From positions 441,073-505,072 of the forward strand of contig NW_004624881.1 in NCBI RefSeq assembly GCF_000247695.1: 64,000 bases of DNA. The letters are read 5' to 3'. The notes below the pieces were generated by a model. The model saw only the letters and a program-made list of their open reading frames with translations, was not told the origin of the DNA and ran no database searches. The translations under genes and the position numbers were made by a program. Source of the DNA: Heterocephalus glaber (Eukaryota > Chordata > Mammalia > Rodentia > Bathyergidae). Positions 1-12,100 of this stretch are shown here, one piece after another. How positions within the stretch are numbered: the stretch's first letter is position 1; each line of letters starts with the position of its first letter.

Positions 1-1075
1 TTCTACTGTGTAGACTTTCAATGGAGTTTTTCATGTCCTGGAAATCTATTTGCATCTGTTTTATGGATTCCATTTGTTTCCTATGTTGAGATTCCATCAT
101 GTTCCTCACCTCCTCTCTAGATTTATTAATCATGTCTTGCACTAGGAGCACAATTTCTCCTGTTATCTGAGAAATTATTTCTGATTTCATTTTATTCAGA
201 TCCCCTTTTGTTGCCAGTTCAGCGGGTCCAGATTTTTGAGTATCAAAGTGTTCCATCTCATTTCCCTTTGGGATTGCTGTAGGTGATCTGGAAGTCTTGT
301 TTTGAGACTTATTTATGTGTTTTCTCATTTTGACTGGGGGTTGGGGGGGTGCTGTTGGAGTCCGAGTGGCTCACCTCCTCTGACCTTGGAGAGGTGGGCC
401 AGGACCTGGGAGCAGTGATAGGGATGGTGGTCTGAAAGCCCCTTCCTCTGGGCTGGGAGCAGCAGGGCATTTGGTGTCCCAGAAGCCCCTTCCTCTGGAC
501 CAGGAGCAGTGGGACAGTGGCTCAGAAGCCTGTATCTCTGGGCCAGGAGCAGCAGGATGGACAGCAGCCCAAACACCCTTTCCTCTGGGCTGGGAGCATT
601 GGGAGAGATGGTGGCTGGGCAGCCCCTTCCTCTGGACCAGGAGCAGTGGGGCGGCAGCTCAGAAGCCCCCACCTCTGGGTAGGAATTCTTTAAATGCTAA
701 GAACTTGATTAACTTCAGTACAGTGATCTTGTGGTTTGGTGTCCTCTGCATCTTTGTAGTGTGGAACCAGGTGGCTGTACAGAGAAGTGGCCAAAGGAGA
801 GAGGTAGGGGGTCCAGTGAGCTGATACCTGGACATGGGCTGATTTGATGTTTTCTGTGGGACTGGCAACCTCGGGACTGCATCTGCAGACCTGCCTGTCT
901 GTAGCAGGCTGATTTGGCATTTTCTGCATGACTGAATCCTGTTTCTTTAAACACCATCTCCCAGTCATCTGCTGGTGAGCACTGTGCACATTTAACAGAT
1001 TCTTTCTCCATAACAATTGCTTTGAACTGCTGCCAGACCATGAGCCAGAAATGGCAGCCAGTATTAGGAAGTGGG
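1..1075 (-). mobile_element. LINE-1, 5' end (5'UTR plus start of ORF1), antisense
   Basis: This is the 5' end of an L1 that runs off the left edge of the window. Positions 1-328 read, on the minus strand, as the N-terminal part of ORF1; they match the ORF1 starts of the other L1 copies at 16,180 (+), 25,014 (+) and 38,515 (-). The ATG complement is at 326-328. Positions 329 to about 1,075 are the GC-rich 5'UTR, including a run of imperfect repeats at about 430-690. The 5' limit near 1,075 is judged from the change in composition, and no target-site duplication can be seen because the other end is outside the window. No long ORF1 reading frame survives. Confidence 0.75.
430..690. repeat. Imperfect GC-rich tandem repeats in L1 5'UTR
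   Basis: About six copies of a module built around the string CCCCTTCCTCTGG, followed by a CAGGAGCAG or TGGGAGCAG core, recur every 40-50 bp, at roughly 437, 483, 532, 580, 622 and 664. They sit directly upstream of ORF1 on the minus strand, where the L1 5'UTR promoter lies. The copies have diverged in sequence and spacing. Confidence 0.7.
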
Positions 1076-1454
1076 CCCTTTGTTAAGATGTAACTTTTTG
1101 TGGCTTTTCCATGTGAACTAAGCTAGCATCAATGTCATAATTTTCAGTATTTTTCAGTTTAACACCACTGTGGTTATATGAGGTCACATCTCTGTATCTG
1201 TTTCAATTTCTGTTTTCTGGAAAATTGACCACTCTATGAGGCTAATCATGGGACTCCTGAATTTACAGGTATAGTGGCTGCAAGCAACACTGTGCATCCA
1301 GGTCCTCAAGCTCCAGCTGGACAGTGGCAGGTGTGGTGCTGAAGGGTGCAGGTGCAAGCACAGCCTGCCCTCGGCCCCCAGTGATCTGCATTCTGGCACT
1401 GTGGTGCATGAGTACCCTGTGTCAGGCCCCGAACCTGTCCACTCCTGCTTTATT
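1076..1454. other. Unassigned intergenic stretch
   Basis: This is non-coding sequence between two antisense L1 pieces. I see no gene, SINE or LTR signature in it. Short open frames here have no recognisable protein similarity. Confidence 0.5.
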
Positions 1455-2025
1455 TTCCATCTTATTAGAGTACAGGTTCTTAAGTAGGTAGTGATGATCC
1501 TCTGGATTTCCACAGAATCTATTGTGATTTCACACTTTTCATTCCTAATTGCATGACTTTGAGTTTTTTCTTTGCTTATTTTGATAAGGTTGGCTAAGGG
1601 TTATCAATTTTATGTAATCTTTTGAAGAATCAACTCTTTGATTCATTGATTCTTTGTATTGTTTTCTTAGTCTCAATTGCATTAATTTTTCTCTGATCTG
1701 TATAATTTCCTCTTTTGTGTGAGCTTTGGGGTTGACTTGTTCTTCCTTTTCTAGAAGCCTGAGGTTTGACATTAGGTTCTTTATTTGAGATTGCTCCTTT
1801 TTCCTGATGTGATTGTTCACAACTATAAATTTCCCTCTTAGGACTGCATTTTGTCACATAAGTTGCAGTATGTTTTATCTCCATTGTCATTTTATTGTAG
1901 ATACTGCTTAATGTATTCCATGACCTATTGATTGTTCTGGACAGTGTTATTTAATTTCCATGTGTTTATGAAAAGTTTGTGGTTTCCTTTGCCATTGATT
2001 TCCATTTTCATTGCATTATGGTCAG
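1455..2025 (-). mobile_element. LINE-1 ORF2 fragment (endonuclease to RT linker), antisense
   Basis: On the minus strand this matches the ORF2 interval seen at 18,100-18,620 (+) and 26,800-27,420 (+). That interval is the linker after the endonuclease domain leading into the reverse transcriptase. The shared features are the stretch just after the endonuclease and the block encoding a run of Lys- and Glu-rich residues before the RT. It has many stops and is a truncated fragment. Confidence 0.75.
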
Positions 2026-2700
2026 GCTTACACATTCTTTGACAGCTCATCTTGGGTACTTCTGGCTTTCACTGTTGTGTATATTATTCTATTAATATAC
2101 TTGCACAAATTCCTCTTTGAGAATTTGCTCTCCATTCTCTTGAGTGCACCCTGGATGTGGAATGCTGGACTAGATATTCTAATTAATTTGTTAATGAATG
2201 TATTTTCTGGCAGAAGTACCACTTTAATTTCCTACCAATGGCGCTAGAAGCCTCTACATTCTCCCAACCTCACCATTACTTCCTCAGGTCTCCCACCATT
2301 ACTTCTGCAGGTCTCTGTTTTAGGGTGATTCATTGGGTCCCATTGGTCCTTGTATCTGTCCACTTTGCTACAATCCTTTTCTCTCATTCTTCAGACTTTG
2401 CAGTTTCCATTGTCCTATGTTCAGGTTTGCTGGTTCATTCTACTGTGTGCTCTGCCTTTGGATTTCTAGAGGGAATCTTTCTATCCAGGCACTATACTTT
2501 ACATTTGCAGACTTCCTGAATTTTAAGGTTTTCTCTTTCCTGGCATTACTATTTTGTTCACACCTTCATCCCTGCTTATCCATGACTTGGCTTTCTACAG
2601 CATCAATTACTTTGTCTCTACCATGGTTCAATCATTTCAAGTGGAATAGTCCAGAAATAACAATTCACACATTTTAAATATCCTTGACTATGGTATTTTT
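2026..2700 (-). mobile_element. Ancient L1 3' region fragment, antisense
   Basis: Much of 2,330-2,660 resembles the 3' end of old mammalian L1 elements in antisense. The recognisable features are the pyrimidine-rich text with a cattggtccttgt core, and the phrase with a caatccttttctct core that recurs at about 24,470-24,500. Positions 2,026-2,330 are less clear and may be the same old element. It is very degraded and family assignment would need a repeat library search. Confidence 0.5.
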
Positions 2701-4769
2701 AGCAGAATTTTATTTTGAAAAATGGGACTCAAAGGGTATTCATTTGTATTCATTTAAAAAATGAATGTAAAATCAAAGTTTACAGTATATAGTGATAAAC
2801 TCTGATAATAGAAAAAGATTTAAATATAAAAATTCCTTTTCAAACATAAAATTTCCCTGACTATGGTATAATTGTTCTATTGAAGTATGAATCATTGTTC
2901 CCAGTGTCTTCCTGTGCCTGCCTAACTATTAACCAGTGTCATAGCCATGAGCCCCAGCAGCGTAAACACTGGACCCTGGGTTTGGTGCCCCTTCCTGGTT
3001 GGTGCGGGGCGTGCTCTTCCTGAATGAGCAGATTCTCTATCTTGATTTCCTGACCTCCTTCTCTCCTTCAATTCTTGGGGCACCTTAAAGATCAGTGTTT
3101 GAAAGTGTTGGTCTGATAGATCTTCCAGCAGGTTTTGGTCAGGATTTCTTCTTGTTGATTCCTTTAGTTTTCATTTGAGTAGGTCATACACTCCTATGTC
3201 ATTATTGTTGAGTTAGTTTGGTGAAAAGTACACATTTAAATCTAAAAATGGGAACTGCATCTGTCCCCTTCCCAGGTTTGTGGTTTGTCCCCTGTGTTTG
3301 TTTCTCATGGTTGTAGCTTCCTTGCTTTAGTGCATCTGTGTCCTGGGCACCAGACAGGGTGTGGACAGGCCTCTCCCAGGTCTTCCTGAATCTCTCCCTC
3401 CTCTGGGCATATGCCATGAGTCTTTTTTTCTTTTGACAAGAAATCTTCACAGGATGCAATGTTTTACTGCATCTTATAATGTTCAAGCAGGGAAAGCACA
3501 TCTACCTCCTCACATACTTATTTCTTGGTGGTGAAAACATTCACATCGATGTTGTATCTCCTTGACATATATAGTATATACAGAAATCTGTAGTTACCCT
3601 GATGGGCAGGAGACACCAGAACTTATTTCTTTCATCTAATTCTTTGTACCATGTCCTGAAGCTCAATTCCCTGGAGCTGGGGTGCATGACAGGGACCTCC
3701 ACATGTGTCCTCCAGTGCCTGTGATGCAGTTGCTGGCTCCCTGGTAGAGGCGAAGGATCTCCAGGGATTCCCCCAGCCCTGCACTGAAGTGCAGCCTCTC
3801 TAGAAGCTGAGTCACTGCTGGTCCTGCTGCTGGGTGAGATCCAGACTTGACCTGCATCAACTGCAGCTCACATCAGGAACTGTCTCAGCTCACAGCCTCT
3901 GCTGGACATCTAGGATCTGTCAGTGACCTGGGGGATTCTGTAGACCACCAGGTTGCAGTGGGGGAAAGATGGGTTCCCTCGTAAAGTCAGGATTCTGGTG
4001 CCTCTGTCTCTGTTGTTTTCACTTCTGTCTCTCATTTCATTACACACTAGTCTCTTGTCAGAATTTTTGTGTCCTAGTGCATTTTAAAGAATAACAGTAT
4101 GATATAATTTTTGTAGGCCATGAATGTTCAAGCTCTATTACTCCATTTTTGTTTCAGATGTCCTACTTCTTTTATAAGTACACATCTGCAGTGCATTGTC
4201 AGTGACTACATGCATAATGAGAGTTGGTCTAAGTAAGTAACACATCTCAATTCTTTTTTCATCCCCTTCCCCCTTAGTCCCCTTCCAGTTACACATAGAG
4301 ACTTCACTTTACAGTCCAGCCTGTGTCTCAGCCTCAGACAACTCAGGTCCTGATTTTTGATTGTGAGGGTACCCTTCCATCCTCCCCTGCTCAGAGTCAC
4401 CTTCCTCCTATCCAAAGGAATCAGGGTGACCCAGAGCACTGAGACTGCAGAGGATATGCAGTGCTGAGCAGCACACAGAAGACACATGCCCCTGACTGGT
4501 GTGTGCACACATCCACGTTAGCTCTCGTATCCCTGGGCACAGTGATCTTCAGATCACAGCTCCAGCCTCAGTGTACAGAGGAGCCTCCTGTGCCCTGGAG
4601 CCTTGAATGTTTTAATGTACATTCACACTGCACATGTTCCATGTTGGCTTCTCAGCTCACCCCAGGTCCTATTTGGATGAGCATGTTTGTTGTCTTCACC
4701 ACCTCCCCAGAACTCAGTGGACCCACAGGCTTCTCTCAACAACAGCCCCACCAGCTTTAGACACTTTTC

Positions 4770-4819
<50 letters not shown>

Positions 4820-5164
4820 TTAAATATCTAACTGACTGATTTTGTAGTTAATTAAATACAACTTTTCAGAATGTGCTTCTTACATGCCCATGGAGAGTCC
4901 CTTTTTGTGGCCTTTGGTTTGCAGTTCCCTGTGAAAGGAAGTAGTTTTTGACTCCTATGCTTAGCTGCTTGCACTGCATGGGCCAGGCTTGGTGTGAGGC
5001 AGCTTTGGGCCATAAGCATTAGTCTCACTACTTGAACACAGCACTATTTTCATGGTTGTGTGTTATTCCTCATGTTCCTCTTTTGCCCCACAAGGAAATC
5101 TGTTCATCACAAGTAGTGGACTCTCTTTATACAAACAATACATTGTCATCTCCTGTGGACCTTT
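2701..5164. other. Unassigned intergenic region
   Basis: About 2.4 kb without a recognisable gene. Open frames of 65-114 codons occur on both strands, for example 3,663-3,860 (-) and 4,206-4,508 (-), but none shows a familiar motif, signal peptide or splice context. The only distinct feature is the TA microsatellite at 4,773-4,814. Parts at 2,900-3,450 may be very old L1, but I could not fix this. Confidence 0.5.
4773..4814. repeat. (TA)21 microsatellite
   Basis: A pure alternating TA run of 42 bp. The uninterrupted state suggests it may vary in length between individuals. Short open frames across it that translate to alternating Tyr-Ile are artefacts. Confidence 0.97.
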
Positions 5165-5888
5165 TTGTGTCTCCACAATCCTTATGGTGAATCCACAAAG
5201 AATGGCTGTTATCAAGAAATCAACCAAGCCAAATGATGGTGAGGCTGTGAAGAAAAAGGAACTCTTCTCCACCATTGCTGACAATTTAGACTGGTGCAAC
5301 CTATATTGAAATCAATATAGAGATACCACAAAACTAAAACTAGAGGTTCCACTTGACCCACCTCTTCCCCTTTAGGTATCAGTGATTTATGCACATCAAT
5401 GTTTATAGCAGCACATCAAAAGTGTAATAGCTAAATACTGGAACAGCACAATGCCCATCAATGGCTGAATGAATAAAATGTGGTTTTTATTTACAATGGA
5501 GCACCAGTCTGCCATAAGGAAGGATAAAGAAGACATTTTTAGGTAAATGGACACACATTTAAAAATCATATTATCTTGTGTGAGAAACCAAAAGCATAAA
5601 TAAGGACCAAAGTTGATTATACATATTGGGAAGTAGGAAGGAAATGCTCAAATTGGACAGGGAACAAAGGAGAAAGAAGGGGAAATAGAAAGATGGGAGA
5701 AGGAGAAAAGAGAATAGAAGAAAAAAAATGAAAGCAAAGCTTTTGTAAGAAGGATGTGAGGAAGGGTTCAAGGGAGGAGAGGGGCATGGGGAAAAGAATC
5801 AAGATAAATTATATACAGGTACAACTTTCCTATGATGAATGTGATCATTATGTATATCTAAATTGTACCAATAAAATCAATTAAAAAC
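5165..5888 (+). mobile_element. 5'-truncated LINE-1 3' end
   Basis: The sequence matches the ORF2 C-terminal region and 3'UTR of the larger L1 copies, for example 20,690-21,470 (+). It covers the stretch around aaagaatggctgttatcaag, then the purine-rich 3'UTR at 5,630-5,790, and ends at ttgtaccaataaaatcaatt. This is the usual 5'-truncated insertion form. A clean target-site duplication was not found. Confidence 0.85.
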
Positions 5889-8274
5889 CATCAACGGTTC
5901 ATATGATGAACTCACTCCAAGGTGACTGCATCTGGGGAACTTCAGGAGGTCACATATGTTATGGGAGGTGCAGATGAGGCCTCCATCTGACAGCCCTGTA
6001 GCCTTTGAAGAGGGGAAATCCCCCCACTCCTTCATCAGGTGAGGACACAGAGAAATAATCTGTGGCATTTTTTATTTTTGAGACAGGGTCTCACTATGTA
6101 GATTAGGTCTGTTTTGAACTTACTATCTAGGCCAGCTTGGCCTTGAACTTGAGGCAATCCTCTTACATTGGCCTACTAAGTGCTGGTGTACAGGCCTGTG
6201 GTATCACACCCAGCCAAATCCTGACTTTCTACAAACCAGGAAGAGAAATCTTGATGGAAATCAAACCCTAATACAACCTTTATGTATTACTTTTCAAGCT
6301 CCAGATCTGTGAGAAAATAAATACTTGTTTTGATGCCATGCAGTACCAGCCATGGTTGGACAACATCTTTATTACATGATGTCACTCTTCCTTATTCATC
6401 CTTCTGTATTTTAACCTAATTTAAAAACCATCTTTCACTAGACCACATAAAAGCGGCACAAATGATAAATGTTTTCATATGCTTCACACCAAGATGAACA
6501 TTTTTATTTCACAAATGGGAAGCATCTCCAAGAAATACTTCCAAACTAAATATGAGCTTGGAAAGCAATTGTGCAAAGGCTAAAATATAAACAGCAGGGT
6601 AAGGTTTTAGACAATGTTGGGAACAATAATAGTTTTCTTTACATTTGAAAGAAAACAAACAAGGTTAAATAATAAACATTGCTAATACAATCAATCTTAT
6701 TAAGAATAGTGGATGTTGAAAGAGCACTTGAGGTCCACATTGTGTATCTACTAGGAAAGAGGACCTTGCATTATTACACATTTTTAATGATTGCAGTCCT
6801 GGAAAATATTTGAGAATCATAAAATTCTTCCACAGATCAGAGTGGTGAATATTATGTAAAGTTTCAAAAAAAGAGAATGTAAATCCCAGGGTTATGTATT
6901 CATTAAATTTGGTGATCACCTCTGGGAAATCTAGAAGAGAGTGCTAAGCAAACCTTTTTTAAGCATATGGAAAAAGTGTGGCCAGCAGCACAGCATAAGG
7001 GTTAATTTGATTCACACATGAAAAGGGGCCCTATGTGGAAAGTGGGGCGGTTGATGTTAGGGTTGGCATGGATGCAGTGGATGTCTGGTCTAGGGCTACT
7101 GCACAATGTTTATACCCGAAGTCAGTGTCTCTGAGCCCAGGCTCTGCAGATATGGGACACAGACACCTGAGGGCCAAGGATGAAAGCACCTCTGTCATCA
7201 GCCTTCTGCAGGTGGGATGCAGAGGCTGGGCCTGAAGGTGTCTGAAGGGCAGCTCAGGGCAGGAGGAATTCCCACCTCTGCCTCCCTGTCACATCTGACT
7301 CTGTTGTTACCTTCATGCCTGTGAGTCAGAGCCTGCTCAGCTCTGCATGCAAATTAATCACTTAGGGAGAATCTGTAGAACAGCTGGCAACATGAGGTTT
7401 ACCAGCCATGAATTTCCCTACTTTGTCTCATCTTCCTTCAATGTGGAGGACACCCAGATAACAGAAATACAGTACACCACAACTCTATCAGACACTCAAA
7501 AATTGGTTTGTACATCAATTTTTACTAAATGACTTGTCTCTGTCATCAAGATATGGAAGGACAGAAGTTTTATGTTATTTTGTCTTGTTTTATCTCCCTT
7601 TATGTGACATTTAGTATACCACTTGACTCTTGCTACAGGTTCAATATTTTCCTTGGAGAATAATTGCTCTCTGCCTCTCCTCTCCTGTGTTTTTTTTTTC
7701 ATGTGTGTGTTTGTCTGTGTGGCTACAGCCTTTTCCACTAGTATTTTTCCTCTAGTATTTAGAAATATATTCATATTATCAGAACCAATAATTTCTTGTT
7801 CTTGAAAACTACATTTCTGAGTGGGGAATTGAAGTCATTATTTTCTTTAAGAAATCTTTCTCCCCATGCTTTTACTTTGGGAGTTTTGTTTTACCTCCCA
7901 ATATCTATGGCAACCCAGCTTCATCAGGGAAGTGAGGAAATCTATTTCACCACTCTCTGAGATCTGCTAGAAGACAAAGGAATTTTATCATAGGCTCAAG
8001 CCAAATGTCACCCTCTCACATATTTATTCTTGTTGTTTTGATGCTTTGTTGAACCCTGAGCCTCCCCCAAACTAAATGCATAATTGCTGCAGAGCTATAT
8101 CCTGACTTCCACCAGTTCATTTTAACTGAGATCCAGTACAAGTGGGTGTGGAGAGGTGAGGACCTGCAGGTGAGAGTGTGGAGTTCTAGGTTAGAAAATG
8201 TAGTCTGTCTTCAGAGTGCCTGGATTTAATGCAGAGTTGCACCTCATAATAATCCATGGGGAGTTTATAAGAAT
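5889..8274. other. Unassigned intergenic region with one SINE
   Basis: Apart from the B1-like SINE at 6,066-6,215, I recognise nothing in this stretch. It is AT-rich at 6,220-6,980 and more GC-balanced at 7,000-7,350. An ATGCAAAT octamer occurs at about 7,347-7,355 but no immunoglobulin V segment follows it. None of the open frames resembles a known protein. Confidence 0.45.
6066..6215 (-). mobile_element. B1-like (7SL-derived) SINE, antisense
   Basis: The text gagacagggtctcactatgt, followed by a ccagcttggccttgaactt-type block and ending near gtatcacacccagcc, is the antisense form of a B1-like SINE. It is preceded by a T-rich stretch corresponding to the A tail on the minus strand. It is diverged from rodent B1 consensus. 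Confidence 0.85.
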
Positions 8275-8277
8275 CCA

Positions 8278-8399
8278 AAGGGAGAAGGAGAGGAAAGAGA
8301 AGGGGAAGGAGTGGGAGAAGGAGCAGGAGAAAGAGTAGGACAAGAAGAAGAGGAAGAGCAAGAGGAAGAGGAAGAGGAGGAGGAGGAGGAGGAGGAAGG
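8278..8399. repeat. GA-rich polypurine tract with (GGA)n
   Basis: About 120 bp are almost entirely purine on the plus strand, ending in a GAGGAGGAGG run. It has mirror-like purine/pyrimidine asymmetry. The long Ser/Phe/Leu-rich open frame on the minus strand at 8,191-8,508 is a translation of this tract, not a gene. Confidence 0.9.
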
Positions 8400-8414
8400 T
8401 GGTTGCTGCCTTGA

Positions 8415-8935
8415 AGAGGCTCTTGAGCTTTATTCCCTTAGATCCTGAGAGAATTAATATGTAGTGACTTTCTTTGCCTCTTCTGATCAGTTTTGTCTTC
8501 AAGCCCACTTTGTCTGGGAATAAGATTGTGACCCCTGCTTGCTCTTATAGTCCTGATCATGGAATATTGTTTTCCATAATTTGTTTTATAGTGTATAATT
8601 CTTTTGGATTAAATTTCTGCAACAACTCTTTGCGTTTTGCTTTTTCATGCAGTCTGCCAATCTGTGTGTTTTGATTGTGGGTTTGAGGGCACTACAGTTA
8701 TTACTGAAAGATATGGACTCATTTGTGTCATTGCATTATTTTACTGTTTTTAATTACTTTATTTTTTCTTTTGGTTTAACTGCAAATCCTGCCTGGTGTA
8801 TTCACTACATGAAACTATTTGTTATTATTAGTTATATTTTCTCCCTACTTTATATCTTTGAGGATTTCTGGGGTGCTGGTTTTGCAGATATAATTTTAAG
8901 GCCTTCTTTCTTATGAAATGTCATTATTTCTGGAT
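8415..8935 (-). mobile_element. Ancient L1 ORF2 5' part, antisense
   Basis: The antisense text matches the old L1 endonuclease-region pattern: the sequence around gattgtgacccctgcttgct, and further on ccaatctgtgtgttttgatt. Both correspond to conserved stretches of the ORF2 N-terminal domain. It is heavily degraded. It probably belongs with the antisense pieces at 9,180-10,160, split by a SINE pair. Confidence 0.65.
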
Positions 8936-8939
8936 CTAT

Positions 8940-9028
8940 ATTTTGGGGGGTACCTGGGATCTAACTTAGGACCTTGGGCTTTCCAGTCAGGTATAGCACC
9001 ACTGAGGTACATACCTGGCTCTTTGTTT
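8940..9028 (-). mobile_element. tRNA-derived (ID-like) SINE half of a composite, antisense
   Basis: The block from ggtacctgggatctaactta to about gaggtacatacctggct is the antisense of a tRNA-derived SINE. The antisense pol III B box (around gggatctaac) and A box (around cactgaggta) can both be made out. It is followed immediately by the B1-like unit in the same orientation. Confidence 0.75.
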
Positions 9029-9178
9029 TGTTTTTTGCAAAAGGGTCTCTAAGTTAAACTGGCCTTGAACGCACTATGTAGTCCAGGGTGGTCCTCCAAC
9101 TTGCAGCAATCTTCCTGCCTCAGCCTCTCAAGTGCTGAGATTACAGCCATGTGTCACCATACCTATCCTCTGCATCAA
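9029..9178 (-). mobile_element. B1-like SINE half of a composite, antisense
   Basis: The text from aaagggtctctaagtt through cctgcctcagcctctcaagt to gtgtcaccatacctatcc is a diverged antisense B1-like SINE. It abuts the tRNA-derived SINE on its left with only a T-rich linker. This suggests a single dimeric SINE rather than two independent insertions. Confidence 0.75.
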
Positions 9179-9179
9179 T

Positions 9180-12100
9180 TTTGCAAAAAAGTTTTTCAGG
9201 ATATGTTGGTCTGGGTTAAAAAGTTTTTGTTGTTGTTGTTTTGAGGGCCTTAAACCCTGCACACCAAACTCTCCTAGTCTTCAAAGTTTGTGCTGAAAAA
9301 TCTTTCCCCATCCTAAAGAGTTTGACTTTATGCATGTTTTTTTTTAACTTTACCTGATGGCTTTTAAGATTTTGACTTTGTATTAGACTTCTAGGATTTC
9401 GATTATGATGAGTCCTGAGGAGTTTTGCCTCTTGTTATAATTAATTACTTAGAGTTCTGTATGTCTTACTTAACTATATTATGAGTTGTTCTCCCATACT
9501 TGAAAAATTTTCAGCTATGATCTCTAAACATTTTTTTATTCCATGCACACTGACTGCTAATGTTCCTATAACTCCAAGTAATCTTAAGGTAGTCTTTTTT
9601 TGCATAATCTAGTGTTTGCTTGATCAATTTTCCTTGCTCTCATTGTTTTAAGCTATCTCTGAGTATATGGTCTTGTGCTTCCTATCTGTTTTCAAGGTCT
9701 GGCACTCTACTTACGTTGTTCATTTATACTGTCCATATATTCAATAGATGTCTTTATTTTTGGATTTTGTGTTTGGCACCTCTTTGTGGACTCTATTTCT
9801 TTGATAAACTTGTCCCTCATGTCTTGTGTGGTTTTGGTTAGCTCTTCTACATTTTATTTGATTATTGTTTAACCATATTGCTCAGTTTATAATTCCACTA
9901 TCTAATTATTTTTAACATCACCTTTCAGCTCACCAAGTTTCTTTGCTTCTTCTTTGATAATTTTGCATAACTCAGCTACTTGGTGTTTGATTTCATCCAC
10001 ATCAGTGTCCCTTGCATCTGCTCTGAGAGAGTTGGAAGTCTTCTAAGGCATTTTGTTGCCTTTTTTATGTTCCTTTTTTTTGTTGTTGAAGGTTGAGGTC
10101 AAATACAATGAAAATAGTTTGTTGTTGGGAGATCTCTTTAGGTTCTTTTTCCAGTGAGATGATCTTGGTTTTATTTGTTACAAGGTATTGTCTACCAATT
10201 TAACCTATTCAGTTTAATTAGGTTGAAACCAGTACTGTGCTATAGGGTGGGAACTCCTGTGGCTATCAGAGCATCCATGGATTCAATCATATGTCACTCA
10301 TGAACATTAAAACTTGTTCTGGTAATTTTTCTCTTTTATCGTTAACCCTCACATACTGTACTATATTGCTATTGGCAGTTGGGCTAGACTGTGAAGGGAT
10401 GGGGAAGAAATGGGGATGTGAAAAGGAAGGATGTAAGTCAGTAAGAAGAGAGGGAGATAAGAGACATGTCAGTACGTAAAAACAGAAGGTCAGAGTCTGT
10501 TGGAGTTATTTTTATAACTGGAGTAAAGGGCTAGTGTTCAAGATTCTTAAAGAATATTTGTGGAGCCTGGAGGAGAGATGGAGAGAGAGGAAATTATAAC
10601 TAGAGATTGAGGGAGGCTGTAACATTGTTTGCAGTTAGTCTTGTTTGAATCTTCTAAGCATATTTCCACTGAGAGTTACCCCTGTGGCCTCAAGTGGTCC
10701 AACTCAAGTTAAAGCACTGGCCAATTCTCATTTGCTATTGGATAAATATAGAACTTGCTACATATAATTTACAAAAAAGTTGAAAGAAGAGAGAAAAGAG
10801 AAGGGGATAGGGAAAACTAGGACAATCAAATAGGATAGAATGTTAAACAGAGAGAAGACAGGCTGAGGGAAAACAGAAAACAGGGAAAAAACTTTAAAAA
10901 TAAAAATAATATTAATAAAGAAGCAAGAATAGGAGAAAAACAAAAAGAAAAAAACCCAGAACAGATAAGAAGGGAAATGAACAAGAGGCCCCCACACAGC
11001 TGATATACCATAGCACCAGAGTGTCCAGAGAGCTCCCTGACAGCTGTCATTGTAGTTCCACTGCAGTTTCCCCTGTGGACTTCTTAACCACCTGCCTGGG
11101 CATGGTGAGGGCTCTCCATGTCTGTGAACCTGCCTCCTGGCTGCAACCCTTGGTTTAGGTGTGGCCAACTGCAGACCTTTTTCTCTGTCTCAAAATCCAA
11201 CCTCCTGAATTAATTTGGGGGGAAGAGGATGCAGTGCAATTTCTCCAACAACCAGTTCTCTGGTGATCTCCACCAGTGATCACCCCTTGCTTGGCCTTCA
11301 CTGCAAGGCAACTCCTGTGGTCAACACCACACTCTCCCTCAGGAGCCTTCTGCCCTGTGTAGCAGCAGAAGCCCTCAGCTAAGGCAATACTTTCTGTTCC
11401 TTCACACTCAGATCTTTACCCACCCTTGGTCCCTGTCCCAAGAGCTCTGCTTTCCGAATTATGGAGCTCAGCACAGTCCCCAGGCTCAGCAGAGGGCCCC
11501 CCCATCCTATGTGGGACAATGAGTGGTGGGAAGGATTTCATGCTGTCTCAGATCTTTCTGATGTCTGGTGAAGCAATAGGAAAGTCACCACTCTGTCCAG
11601 CTCCAGCAAATCCCTCCCCTCCACCATATCTCCAGGAATGAGATCTCCCAGCCCTTCCCAGTGAGCTCTGGGCTGCCCACAGTTCCCTGTGTTCAGCCTC
11701 TCTGTGCTTAGGGCATAAGGCTTCCCTTTCTGTCCCAGAGGGGTGGGGAGGATGCTGCAGGGACACAGTATTCCTGGTATTTGGGAGGGTGTTGGGGCAG
11801 ATTGCCTATTTTTGTGATGCTGGCCCTCCCTTTCTCTGGTTGCAGTCCATGTTTTCCCTGGGTCCTAAGTGCAGTTCACGACCATGTTGGATTTCCCCTT
11901 CCTTCCAGGTAGGAGGGAGGAAATGTCAGGAGCCTGTCCCAGGAGTCTGTCCTATGCAGTGCTGCCTCCTTCCCTCAGCCTGTTAGAATCATTGCTAAGA
12001 TGGCCCTGTAGCTCAGTGCTAATCAAATAACCCTTTCTCTCATTAATCACTCAAATATGGTGAGCTCTGCACTAGATTTCTTCTCCAACTCTAGACTGCC

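Noticed and set aside
430..690. CRISPR-like array
   Set aside because: The repeats are imperfect, there are no unique spacers of constant length, and the context is a mammalian L1 5'UTR.
4623..4831. Open frames on both strands with Tyr-Ile runs
   Set aside because: They arise from the TA microsatellite at 4,773-4,814.
7347..7532. ATGCAAAT octamer followed by a short open frame, like an immunoglobulin V promoter and leader
   Set aside because: No hydrophobic leader, splice signal, Cys-Trp-Cys pattern or recombination signal sequence follows.
8191..8508. 105-codon Ser/Phe/Leu-rich open frame on the minus strand
   Set aside because: It is the translation of a polypurine tract.
11426..11986. 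Proline-rich open frames in GC-richer sequence, considered as decayed exons
   Set aside because: No splice sites or known motif could be matched, and the stretch is better explained as old L1 5'UTR-like sequence.
12000..12060. tRNA-like text (gtagctcagtgctaat)
   Set aside because: There is no B box at the right spacing and no cloverleaf pairing. It is a chance or decayed SINE fragment.
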